Source of the DNA: Peronospora farinosa
Lineage: Eukaryota; Oomycota; Peronosporomycetes; Peronosporales; Peronosporaceae
DNA: 64,000 nt
NCBI GenBank assembly: GCA_947646735.1
Contig: CANTFK010000877.1
Span: 62,001-126,000, forward strand
Reading direction: 5' to 3'
The notes below the pieces were generated by a model. The model was not told the origin of the DNA. It ran no database searches and saw only the letters and a list, made by a program, of their open reading frames with translations. Shown one piece after another: positions 30,098 through 41,100 of this stretch (within the stretch, counting starts at the first letter, position 1; every line of letters begins with the position of its first letter). The position numbers and the translations under genes were made by a program.

Positions 30098-33000
30098 TTA
30101 CTGGATCTCCACCGCGTTGCTCATGCTCTGTCGCGCTTTCTCAAAAGCTTGCACGATGGGGTCCTCCTTCACGTTCAACGATGGCGAAAACACGAAATCT
30201 GTGTCGCACAAAGCAATAGTGTGACATGCTTCACTCGGGCTCTTACCCTCGCGCATGAGCGACAAGAGCTCATCGAATTTCGAAGAAAGAACATCGCAGC
30301 GCGCAAGCGGCGGCATGACAGTGCAAATTGTTTCGAGCGTCGCCTTTGCCTCGCGCAAGGCCTCTTCGCTATCCTTGGCATGTTTTAAGAGGTCAGCAGT
30401 AAACTCGCAAAATAAACAGCCAACAGACATCGGCTTCTCTTTCTGCACCTCCTCCGCTGCGAAAGCACACTCTCCAATACGCGTGCAAATAGCATCCACG
30501 TCTTCTTTCTTCTTCAGCAAATCAATGATCGCATCTTGATGCTTCATCAGCAGCTCGCACTAGTTACATTGTTGTATAAAACGGTTAGGTAACTTGTTCC
30601 AGGCGATGATCTTAGCACTAACGTACCTCATTAGATTCCGGGATCAAGCGGCACACCGTATTGATTTCGCGCTTGTAAGTGTCTAAGCTATCTGGGCGCG
30701 TGACCAAAGATGCGAGCAGCAACGTATTTTGCTGGCAGGTCGTGCACCTCGTCGGCATGAAGTCCCCACCAGTAAAATCAAGCAAACCTGACAGTACTTC
30801 ACTACCAGCGTCAATAGGTGTACAAAACTTCAGCGCCTGGCAAACCTCTTGAGGTGCCTTTCCAGATAGCACATCAGTCACTGCTTCGTCAAACATCTTG
30901 AGATTATCGTGACACTACCGTCGTTACATTGCACAAAACAATTCTAGTTAGGTAGGAAGTCCTGGAAAATTAAAGACAGCACATTACGTACCGTGTCGTC
31001 AGGAGGAAGCAGATCGCACACAATTCCAGCAGTTTTACGCATTTCCTTGACTTTGTCTGGTTTTTGGTCCAGCGCGTACTTAAGCACACTAACAACGCCA
31101 TTGCAGTAGGCGCACGTGCTACTTCCCTTCTCATGGTTCTGAACAGCGATCATGTCGGGCACCGCAAGATTAGCCATGGCAGGATCGGAACTCGCCGTAC
31201 AGTACTGCAGGTCGTGGCAAATAGCATTTGGCTGCTCCCCCTTCTGTAGAGAATCAACTATAGTGTCAAACTTCTTTACAAATGATTGGCACTGAAACAC
31301 ATACACACACAAACACGAAGTCAGCGCATTTATAGCATATAAGATGAGTTCGAGCAATCGCCAAACCTGGTTGTCACTTGGCATCAAGAAGCAAACGACG
31401 TCAGCAATTTGTCGAATCTGCGCAATCTGACTGGGGTCTTCAGCCACAGCTACCTCCATTACAGATGCCACTTGAGTGCAGACAAAACACCTGTCACTGG
31501 ACGCTTCCATCGAGTTCTTAGCTAGACCATCGGCTATTAGATTGTTGACCGAGAATGCGAGTAATGTGCTTGACATCAGAGCATTCTCTTTACCATCAAC
31601 TATAGTCGCAGTACAAAACTTCAATCCCACGCAAATTGCCTTGGAAGTCATGCCTTTCGTAATTGAATCAATCACAAAATCAAATTGCTTCACGTAATCG
31701 TGGCAAGGGTTGTCTTCGCCCAGCATATCACATATCATATCAGCATACGCGCGAACTTCGCGGATGTCAGCGCCGTACTGCTCCAGCGCGATTTTGGCCA
31801 CGGTGGTAGCAAATTGGCAGTAAGTGCACTGAGTCTCATTTCCAGAAGGCCATTGTGTAGCCACGGTAACACCTTTTGGATCGTCAGCAAAATTTTCTTC
31901 CTCGTGTTGTAACTTCTTACAAACCCCGAGCGACTCGCAAATCTCGTGGGGGTGCTTGCCTTCCTTATCCAGTTCTACAATCTTGTCAAAGTTTTTGTCC
32001 ACCACATCGCATTTGAATTTTGAAGGCACCAGCTGACACACGTTCGATAAAATGGTCTTTACGATTGGCACTTTTTCTGGAGACGCGCGGTTAACGTAAT
32101 GGACTGCAGTTGCTACTCGCGTGCAAAAGAAGCAGCTACCATGATGAAGGCCGTCACCAACACGCCCATGACGACCTTCAGGTCCATCCATACTCACACT
32201 GTGATCATCTCCGAGGAGGCCATTTCGCATCACACCGACGCGAGGGCTTTCATCTGACTGAGAAAAACTGTCCATACTTTCGGCCGAACAGTACTTCAAC
32301 ATCTTACAGATTTCGCGAGGATGGGCTCCCTTATTCAAGGCATCAACAACAGTGTCCAATTGCGTCACATACTGATGACACGGGCTATCTTCTCCCAGTA
32401 TACCGCAGATCATATCAGCGTACTCACGAATCTCGTTAATCTGCTCGGGAGCTTCCTGCAAAATAACTTCCACGACTGTAGTGGCTGCGTCACAGTACAC
32501 ACACGTCTTGTCATTGCCACGCATCGGTGGCATATCAAGCAATGCCGCCTTTGAGCAGAAATTGGCGTTTTCACAAACTTCATGTGGGTCCAGGCCTTCT
32601 TGCACCAGTTTTACGATACGGTCAAAGTTAGCTTCTACATTTTGGCACCTGGATACTGGTAAAGCCATCTGGCATACACTTGGCAACATAGACTTAATCA
32701 TCGAAAGCTGATCAGGGAGAAGAATATTCACGTGGTAGATCACTTCAGTCGCACGAGTGCAAAAAAAGCACGATTGGTTCTGCTCTTGGAAGTCAGCTGT
32801 CACAAGAGCTCCATCTTCGAATGCTGGCGGCTCGTCAGGCGTCAAGGCCAAGTTTAAAATATTGTTGCCGTGGCTACTACTGCTATCCGCTGAGCACATA
32901 GTGAGACGCAAGCAAACCACAAGCGAATCTGTGCCGTGTTTCACCCAATCAACAATAGCATCGTAGTTTTTAAGAAACGTGTGGCACATCGAGTCGGTCG

Positions 33001-33781
33001 ACATGGCATCGCACAAGTCTCCGATAATCTCTCGGACTTGTTCCACTTGCTGCATTTCTTGAGAAACAGCTTGATCGACCATCTGCACAAATCTCTGACA
33101 CAGTTGGCAGGACAAATTGTTCTTTGTATCCAGATCTGAGACGACGGACATGATGTCGCACACTTGGTCATCCGTCTTGTCTTCCAAAAGATATAGCTGC
33201 ACCGCATCTTCCGACTTCAACACGAGGTTGCACTGTAAAGATCATCATATACACTAACTTAGTACCTCCTAAACAATCCCAATTATTGACAATCCAATGT
33301 CCAAGTGTTGTACCTGATCCACGAGCTCAAGACGATCGAGATCATTACATGACGGTCCGCCCCATATTTTCAGCGAGACCATGTCAAAAGCCGAGCGAAT
33401 GTACTTCATAAACGTCTCCGTTTCCTGCTTCAGCTCCTCCTGCTTGTGCATTATCTCCATTGCCTTTAAACACGCCGTCTTCCTTTCTAGTGCCGGATCC
33501 TCCTTCTCCTCCTCAATCACCACAATGCGAACAACTTCTTCCGCACTATCAAAGCCGAGGAAACTCTGCACCATCGCGCTCGACTGATGAAAGTGTTCAG
33601 TCAGCGCCGCAATGAGACCAGAGGCTGTCTCGGTCTCAATCTCAGTCTTTTTCTCTTGAGGAATGGGCACGTCGTCATCCATGACGTCCGGATTGTAGCG
33701 CATGCCACGTTCGGCACTTGCAATAGCCGATGTAGCCACTAGACTCAGCAGCAGCAGCAGCAGCGCGTGCACAGGGCGCAT
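30098..33781 (-). CDS. Secreted multi-saposin (SapB) domain protein
   Basis: Five exons on the minus strand: 33,781-33,314, 33,232-31,367, 31,291-30,992, 30,914-30,627 and 30,559-30,098, all joined in phase 0, giving 1,127 residues. An N-terminal signal peptide is clear (HALLLLLLSLVATSAIASA). A degenerate first saposin-like unit is followed by nine full saposin B domains, each with the six-cysteine pattern C-x(2)-C...C...C...C...C (for example CVYCDAATTVVEVI ... MICGILGEDSPC ... REICKMLKYC). Saposin B domains form disulfide-bonded helical bundles that bind lipids and activate sphingolipid hydrolases or perturb membranes. Multi-domain relatives are lysosomal or secreted. Which role applies here is not shown. 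The intron at 31,292-31,366 is 75 bases and stays open in frame, so it is easily mistaken for coding. Introns before domain halves are discussed under findings. Confidence 0.88.
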
Positions 33782-34453
33782 CGTTTGTATCTTCTTCTAC
33801 TTTGTCGTCTTCTTGTTAGAATGGAACTGACTTTTTTTGTAGAACGAGGGGGAAGAGAAGGATGGATGACACGGCACGACGAAAGCAGTTGAAGGGAGGG
33901 AGATGAGGACTATTAGTTAAAACAAGTGGATTATATTGGTTGTGGGTGAGTGAACCGGTTTCATACTGGTATTTAGCTTGAGTTTAGAGAGACGACGGAA
34001 GTCATCACTATAGAACTCGTTGGAAAACGGAATGTTGGTAATTGTGGTCAAGCAATTGGATTGATTTTTTCAACTGTATGAAAATGTGGATAATAAAAAT
34101 GTATAATTAGGACACTACAAGGAATATTAAATTAATCCAAGTATATAGAAGTCCTTTGTGTTGCCCGGTGCAGGCCAGGTGTCTCTTGCATGTTGTGTCC
34201 ATTTCGCGTCCCGGAAAGTACAGATCTAATTGAGGAATAGCTACTTTGTAGCATATCCAGACGTCGGTGACGTATTGACTTTTATCTTGACTAATATAAG
34301 AATTAGTACATGTATTCACAAAATTTGAGATTTAAAGCTGAAAAATAATAGTAACCTTTAAATTCGTTATCAGTCAGAATAAACTAATGTTTAACCAATC
34401 ACAGTGCGACGGCTACAGCCCAACAGTTTTTGCCACTCAAAGTCATTTATACC
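33782..34453. promoter_or_regulatory. Divergent intergenic region, saposin gene / Notchless
   Basis: 672 bases separate the two start codons. A CCAAT box (34,395-34,399) lies 55 bases before the Notchless ATG, and TCATTT at 34,443-34,448 resembles an oomycete initiator. Transcription starts cannot be placed from sequence. Confidence 0.35.
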
Positions 34454-36241
34454 ATGGCCACGCACGTCGCCAAAAAGATGAAGATGGAGCACGAGCTCAT
34501 GGAACCCATTACACACGTCGATGCAGTCATGAAAACAGAAGAAAGCGCCGTTAATGAAGAAGACGATGACGACGTGGACGATGAGACCGGGACGTTTGCG
34601 ATTGCCCAGTTCCAGAGCGAAGACGTGAGCACCAGTTTATACACATTCCAAGATGTTAGACGCCTTACTCTCTCTGTTGCTCTTTTTTTATGTATGAATA
34701 ATTTTAATAGGGAAGCAATGTGGGTCCACAACTAGAAATTCCTATGGCTTCTAGTATCCGGCAGATGGAGGAGCTGGTCAACGAATTGCTGCAGAACGGC
34801 AAGAATCGCGTGCCATACTCACTCTTTATTGGCGAAACGGAAGTGACAACGACGCTCAAGGCCACAGTAGAAGAGTTGGTGCGTGGCTGCAATTGCTATG
34901 TGACGATGCTACTACTAAGGAGAAAACTGCTCACTTTATTGTATAATTTGTTGACGACAGAAATTATCGACGGAAACAGCGTTGACTATCACATTTCAGC
35001 CTCTGGCTGCCTTCCGCGTGCGTCCTGTTACCCGATGCAGTGATACTTTGCAGGGACATTCTGAGGCGATTTTGCATGTGAGTTTTAGTCCGGATGGGAA
35101 GAGATTGGCAAGTGGAGGTGGCGACGCGACTGTACGTTTCTGGGACATGAATACATGCATGCCGAAGCACACGGGTCGTGGACATAAGAACCATGTGCTG
35201 TGTACGGCGTGGTCGCCGGATGGAGCACGTTTTGCATCGGCAGACCGCAACGGTGAGATTCGTCTGTGGGACCCGCTCACGGGAAAGCAGATTGGGCAGC
35301 CGATGAAAGGCCACAAGCAGTGGGTTAACTCGTTGACATGGGAGCCGATGCATCGCAACGATACTTGTGAGCGTTTTGCAAGTTCTTCAAAGGACGGGTC
35401 GATCAAGGTGTGGAATGCTCGCACTGGTCGTTCCATTGCTTCGTTGTCGGGTCACACAGACTCGGTGGAGTGCATAAAGTGGGGAGGCGAAGGCTTGTTG
35501 TACAGTGCATCCCGTGACCGAACAATTAAGGTTTGGGCGATGGAAGGTGAGCACGTGGGCAAGCTCGTGCGTACACTGATTGGACACGGTCATCGTATAA
35601 ACACATTGGCTCTGAATGTCGACTACGTTTGTCGTTCGGGACCGTTCAACCACAACACCACGAGTTTTACATCACGCGAAGAGATGCAACACGCGGCATT
35701 AAAGCGATATCAAGAGGTTCGTAAGGGTCAGCCGGAACGTTTGGTTTCTGGCTCGGATGATTTTACTCTGTTCTTGTGGGAGCCTTCAGAGAGTAAGAAG
35801 CCTCTGGCTCGTCTTACTGGTCATCAGCAGCCAGTGAATCACTTGAGCTTTTCTCCAGACGGGCGATACTTTGCCAGCGCGAGTTTTGATAAGAAAGTCA
35901 AGATTTGGAATGGCCAGTCGGGTAAGTTTGTTGCTACACTCACTGGCCACGTTGGTGCAGTGTATCAAGTTTGTTGGTCCAGTGATGCGAGACTGATCGT
36001 GACAGCAAGTAAAGACTCGACTGTAAAGATTTGGGAGCTCAGTGACCCGAAGAATGCCAAGACAACGTTGTCAGGTCATGCTGATGAGGTGTATGCGCTG
36101 GATTGGAGTCCAAATGGCGACATGGTGGCATCGGGTAGCAAGGATCGCACCATCAAGATGTAAGTGACCTGTTCTTACATGCTAATGGGTACCGTCACTA
36201 ACTTTCCTCGTTTGTGTTTACTTGATAGCTGGAAGCATTAA
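34454..36241 (+). CDS. NLE1: Notchless homologue, WD40 ribosome-assembly factor
   Basis: Exons 34,454-34,624, 34,711-34,878, 34,961-36,159 and 36,229-36,241 give 516 residues, the family's usual size. The last exon encodes only the end of the final WD repeat (IWKH and stop). After an acidic N-terminus comes the NLE ubiquitin-like domain (NVGPQLEIPMASSI, ELLQNGKNRVPYSLFIG, continuing FQPLAAFRVRPVTRC). Eight WD40 blades follow (GHSEAILHVSFSPDGKRLASG, KDGSIKVWNARTGRS, KDRTIKIW). In yeast the homologue Rsa4 binds the AAA ATPase Rea1/Midasin through this domain and promotes late maturation and export of pre-60S ribosomes in the nucleus. Introns of 82-86 bases fall in the N-terminal half. I see no anomaly. 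The assignment is firm. Confidence 0.93.
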
Positions 36242-36424
36242 ACATTCCATATCAAATAGACCGTGTTTTGCAACTACATTTGTCATATTTTTCTAATTTC
36301 GAAAAGATCTAATTCGTACTTTAATGGGTTAGCGCCAACATTTCGCGCCATCAACCTCACTTCAGCTTTAGCGCGCGACCAGCAAATTAAGATTTCGTGC
36401 CTAATTTTACTCTTAAAAACGAGT

Positions 36425-36970
36425 ATGAAGCGCCTACGAGATGAAGACATGATGACAGAAGACTGCAACGTGGGCATGACGCCTCCTCCGTCGTCTCTTT
36501 GGGTCTCTATGTCACCCTGGAAGCCGCGACACGCGTCTGTCAAACGCTGTCGAGACCGCTCCGTGCCTGTCGGTGCGTAGATTTAGTCACTGTATTACGT
36601 GGTTAAGGACTAAAACTTACCTTGTTTTGCTCATAAATTAGACGCTATGAGTCGCATGATGTCAGCGGCCATCACCAATGCGCGTATCAAAAAGCACAGC
36701 AGCATTGGCCAACTTTTTGGCGTCAAAAGCAAGACACCACGGGCCTCCTGCACTGTGTGTGATCGCGCCGGGAAGCCCGTCAAGCCCCAGCTAGTGGCTG
36801 TTACGATAAAGTACTGCTCGCACTGCGAGCGGACAATGGGCGACTGCTGCCAACGCGAGTGCATTTTGTGCTGTAACATTTTCTGTCCGCTGTGCTCGAC
36901 GCTCAACTGCGACGAGCAGTTTGATCGCGTCTTCTGTCTTTCGTGCAATCAAGAGCAGTCTAGAAATTGA
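36425..36970 (+). CDS. Siva-like cysteine-rich zinc-binding protein
   Basis: Two exons, 36,425-36,572 and 36,642-36,970 (intron 69 bases, GT-AG), give 158 residues. The N-terminal 60 residues are basic and Pro/Ser-rich. Residues from about 85 on form a dense cysteine cluster (CTVCDRAG, CSHCERTMGDCC, ECILCCNIFCPLCSTLNC, VFCLSCNQ) whose spacing and CxxCER...C...C..C...C..C...FC..C order resemble the C-terminal region of the apoptosis-regulatory Siva family. Siva was described as a TNF-receptor-tail (CD27) binding and p53-regulating protein in animals. Its role in an oomycete is unknown, and other zinc-ribbon-like proteins are possible. It follows Notchless by 183 bases on the same strand. Confidence 0.55.
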
Positions 36971-37175
36971 AGAGAGAGGGCTTGTATCAATAAGGGGCCA
37001 AATTGTAATAATAGAGTGCATGCTTGTATAAGTTGAGCCTCTGGATGAATCGTTTTAAGTGAAGAGTTCTCTACAAAGGGACAACAGGAAGACGTGCATG
37101 GCGTACATTGAAGACTATTGTAACGCTGATCGTGCGACTCGCTGGTGTTTGTGCTGCGTTGTTTTGCTTATCAAA

Positions 37176-38113
37176 TTAAAAGTAAATTGACTCCATGACG
37201 GAAGTGAGGGGATCATAAGTTGGGATGAAAGCCTCCTGCTGAGGGAAGACACAGTCAAGATTTCTTGGTTGCGCTTCCTCCGGTGATAGAAAGTTGATGG
37301 GCTGGGCAAAGTTGCTGCACGGATCTTGAGGTGGAACTGAACCTGCGTGCGCCTTAACTAAAAGTGGCCTGAGTTCCTGCATGAAAACGAGACCTCAAGT
37401 GTCAATGGTTGATGCTGTGCCAATTCCTGTGATAGATTTTCTAGCCAAACCTGAACAGAGCGGCGATCCAAGTCAGTCCTCATCGTGCTGAACTTTGAGC
37501 TCAAAGTTTGTGGCATGCGTGTCAAATCTTGTATTTGGACTGATTGAACAGGCTTGTTTCCTGTAACATCTGGAGGCATCTTGCTGCCATCCTCGCAATG
37601 ATTACCCGCTGCCTTCTGTGACCAGGCACCGTGAAGCCTAAATCTCTCCAAGGATCCGATAATCGTGGTCTGTTTTGTTTGTTGATTAGACTTCTTCGGC
37701 TTCTTCGTCTGTCGATCTTCGTGATTATTATCATTTGGACGCTTCGATCGAGAACAAGAATGATTTGTGGCTGCAGCCACGTGTTGTTGATCATTCCGAA
37801 CTCGGTCATTACGTTTAGACTTGACTTTTGTTTTTGACCTCTTTTGCAGCTGCTGATGCTGGTTTCTAGTCACTAAAGGATATTGAGGAGATTTGGAGAG
37901 TCGTACAGAAAAGTCCTCGGCTGATTGCACGTGCTTGACTTGTTGAAGATATCGATCCATCCGTTGCTGCTTTGCGTTCATTTGGTGGTTTGTCAATGTT
38001 TTGATGTACCGAAGAATGCTGCTATCTTCCGCTGTCTTGTCTTTTTCAGGGCCTAATGGCCTTTCATTGTGGTCAAAGGTGATCTCTGATACCGTTTCCT
38101 GCTGCCAACTCAT
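37176..38113 (-). CDS. Hypothetical basic protein, probably nuclear
   Basis: The frame opens at the ATG 38,113. A 74-base GT-AG intron (37,450-37,377) joins the first exon after DRRSVQ to a second exon (37,376-37,176), giving 287 residues. Reading through the intron instead ends in a stop at 37,358. The protein is rich in Gln, Lys, Arg and Asn, with clusters like a nuclear localisation signal (KRSKTKVKSKR, KKPKK) in the middle third, and is low-complexity throughout. No domain is recognised. It begins 83 bases after the stop of the RME-8 gene on the same strand and converges with the Siva-like gene. Consistent reading frame and splice sites suggest a real gene. Confidence 0.55.
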
Positions 38114-38196
38114 GGGTTACTAGTGCGCAAAATGCAGAGTGATGGTACAACTTCAACTTGCCTTTTATACGTGTCAATTTTGGAAAAAAACGTAAT

Positions 38197-41100
38197 TTAC
38201 AGATTAAACCATCTCTTTTTGCCTTTGGACTTGTGTCGGCTATAGATTGCAGCAGCTCGACGTCCTCGTCGAGAAATCGTGAGCGACGTGAGTGACGCGT
38301 TTGGCACTGCTGAATTTGGCGGTTTCCACGAGTCCAGTAGTGAATAACGTCGATCGGAACGTATCCCATTTTGTCCATTCTGGCCACTCGTCGCTTCTGG
38401 CGGGGCTTCACTTGGCTCTTGCGACTGTCTTCGATTAGCAGGCGCTCGCGGATCATAATTTCTCACGTTGATGCTGCTTATGGGAATACCGACTCCTGCA
38501 GCAGACGTAAATCTATTGACCAGTTTCACACCGACATCGTCTGACGGCAATGGGACACTCCCACGACGCGGTTGGCTAGTGAAGATGTCCTCGTCATCCA
38601 AATGTTCATCATACTCAGCTGCTTTCTTCGAATGATACTGGGAGTCAACCGGTTCGTATCGAGCTCCTAGCGTCGAGTAGCGAACGGGCTTTGGAGATGG
38701 TAGTGGCGAATTATGGGCGATTTCGCCCTTGTATCGAAAACTGCGAGGTGCAACAGCATCTCCTACCTCGATCGCACCGTCATTGAAGTTGATGCTCTTC
38801 GGAGGTATTTGAATGAAAGTATCGTCGATATCAACTTCACGATCATCAGGTATGCCTTTGATGTCCACACGGATGGAAGGCTCTATTTTTCCATTCATAT
38901 CATCGCGTTGAGTACTTGCAACATCTGATGATCGTTCTCTTGCCCCATCCACGTCAAAACTTTGTGCACTTAAGGTGTGCGGGTTGCCTGGTTCAATGGT
39001 CATCACAGACGTATTCACTGGCGGCTTTTGTTGAGATTGCCCGGTCTTAATCGCTTTACAATGCATCGAAGATCTGTTTTCTAACGTAAAATTATGCCAG
39101 CGTCCCATGAAGCTACGAGATTTTTGCTTCAAATTGGTCTCCTTCGGCTCTTCCGCATGGATGATGCGCAATACGCGATTTATATTGGACAAAAGTGAGG
39201 CTTCGATCTGCTCCTTGTTCTCTAGCAGTCCTTCCAGGAACGTCAACATCTGGGAATAGTATTTCAGGTCTCTCAACCAATACTCAGGATCATCCTTCGT
39301 CCCCGTTTCTGTTAGTACCGTGTGGCGCGCCTCCAACACACGACGGAGAACCTTCAGCAAACTCGGAATATCTGGGTGCAGCATAGTAATTCGGCAAATC
39401 AGCAACTCAACAAAATCTTTCGAGGTGATCTCGGGAAATTGCACCAAGCGTCGAGCGATATGTAAGATGCAACGGTACGGGAAACTTGTAATCAAGTGCT
39501 CATTACAATAGCGCACGAGCTTCACGATCTGTTCCGGTGTATGGTTGTTAGCAATGCTCTCGTCAATATCAAGTGATGCCCGTAAAATATGCGTTATTGC
39601 CATAGTGTACTTGTCGATCTCATCAGCGGTTGTCTTAAGGTTTTCAGGTGGATTTTGCAGATCAAAGCTCATCAGTTTGTCCAGTTGAGTCCTCCATACC
39701 TGAAATAGCAGCTCCAAATTGTATGCTGGGTTTGTAAGTTTTTCAGGGTCCGGTCGAGATAAGAAGCGATTAATATAAAGACCCGCCACAAAATTTTGGG
39801 GAAGCGGGATAAAATCTGTTTCGTCGTCAAGCAAAACAGAGTCTCGCTTCGCTATCGATCGTTCCACTCGATTTCGGCAGATAATTTGGTCGAGCTTCTT
39901 GCGCACTTCAGTTCGTCTGTGAGAGTTCCATATCAAATCGCCTTTTTCGTGATTGTCGTCGAAGAATCGAGTCGCCTTGTTTGGGTCCAGGTGAATTTGG
40001 TACACGATCGGGTAAGGAAGAAATCGACAAAGCCCACTGTACATCTTTTCTCGCAAAGCTATATCTTTCATCAGTAGTGCGTACAAAACTTCAAATGCAG
40101 GTTCCCGTAAAGCTTCAGCTCGAAGAAAATGCTCATGGAGGACATGCTGTCTAGATTGGAGTGCGATGCCCAATATCTCGACCCACAGCCCGCTCGTCTG
40201 AATATACTCGGCAATTACGAGGCAAGTGTCACACAGCTCGGCCAAACAGGATAGTGCGTAAAATGCTTGCTCATAATCAAGATGATCCGCGATTACCTGA
40301 AGGCACCATGTAAATTGGCAGAAAGGCGATAACATCCGTTCCAGGTTATATTGCAACCCACAGATTTTGTTCAGAACAAGCAGCGCAAGTTCTTGGCGGG
40401 CCAAATAATCAACATTTCCAAACTCAATTTCCATCGCAGCAGATGCACCATCAGACCCAATCTTGGCCTTAAAGCCATACGTTGACAGTGATCGACGAGA
40501 CGAAATCGATATTGCTTTTGTTTTGTCAATATTGTCAAACGGAAGCAAGTATCTGCCCAATGTGGCTACCGAAATCGAAGCATTTACTGGATCCACATCG
40601 TCAACGTGTTGCTCCAAGCACTCCACAATGGCAGGCCGGAAGTCCGGCAAGTCACAAAGAAGACTTAAACAATCCAATGCAGGTAGTGTGTCAGAATAAA
40701 TGCCAAGCTTAGGATCTCTGTTTTCATTCAAGAACAGGAATAGAGATTCCACAAAGTCGATGGCTGTGGTCGGATACAGCGTATCTTCAGTAATCGCTTC
40801 TGGATGCCCTTCTGACTTTTCCAGCAATATCAACAAATAAATTCCTCCAACAAAAGGCTCAGTGCTAAGACAATCGTACATGTGGTTCGAGGCGTTTTCC
40901 AAAAACAATAATCCATCACCATCGGGATCAGTGCAAAACTCTTCCATAAGCTGAGAGAGTTCGGCTCGCGTATTTTCGTTCCAAATACAGGTCGGTTCAC
41001 GAATATTTGAAAGCAAAGTAGTACAAAAGTCATATCCATTAGGCTTCTCGAGACAATCCAAGAAGTCCATTGGAAGGAGATTCGCTAAAGCATCAAGTCC

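Noticed and set aside
31292..31366. 25 extra residues (VWRLLELILYAINALTS...) within a saposin domain
   Set aside because: They sit between GT and AG at the same place as introns in other repeats and lack the expected cysteine spacing, so they are an in-frame intron.
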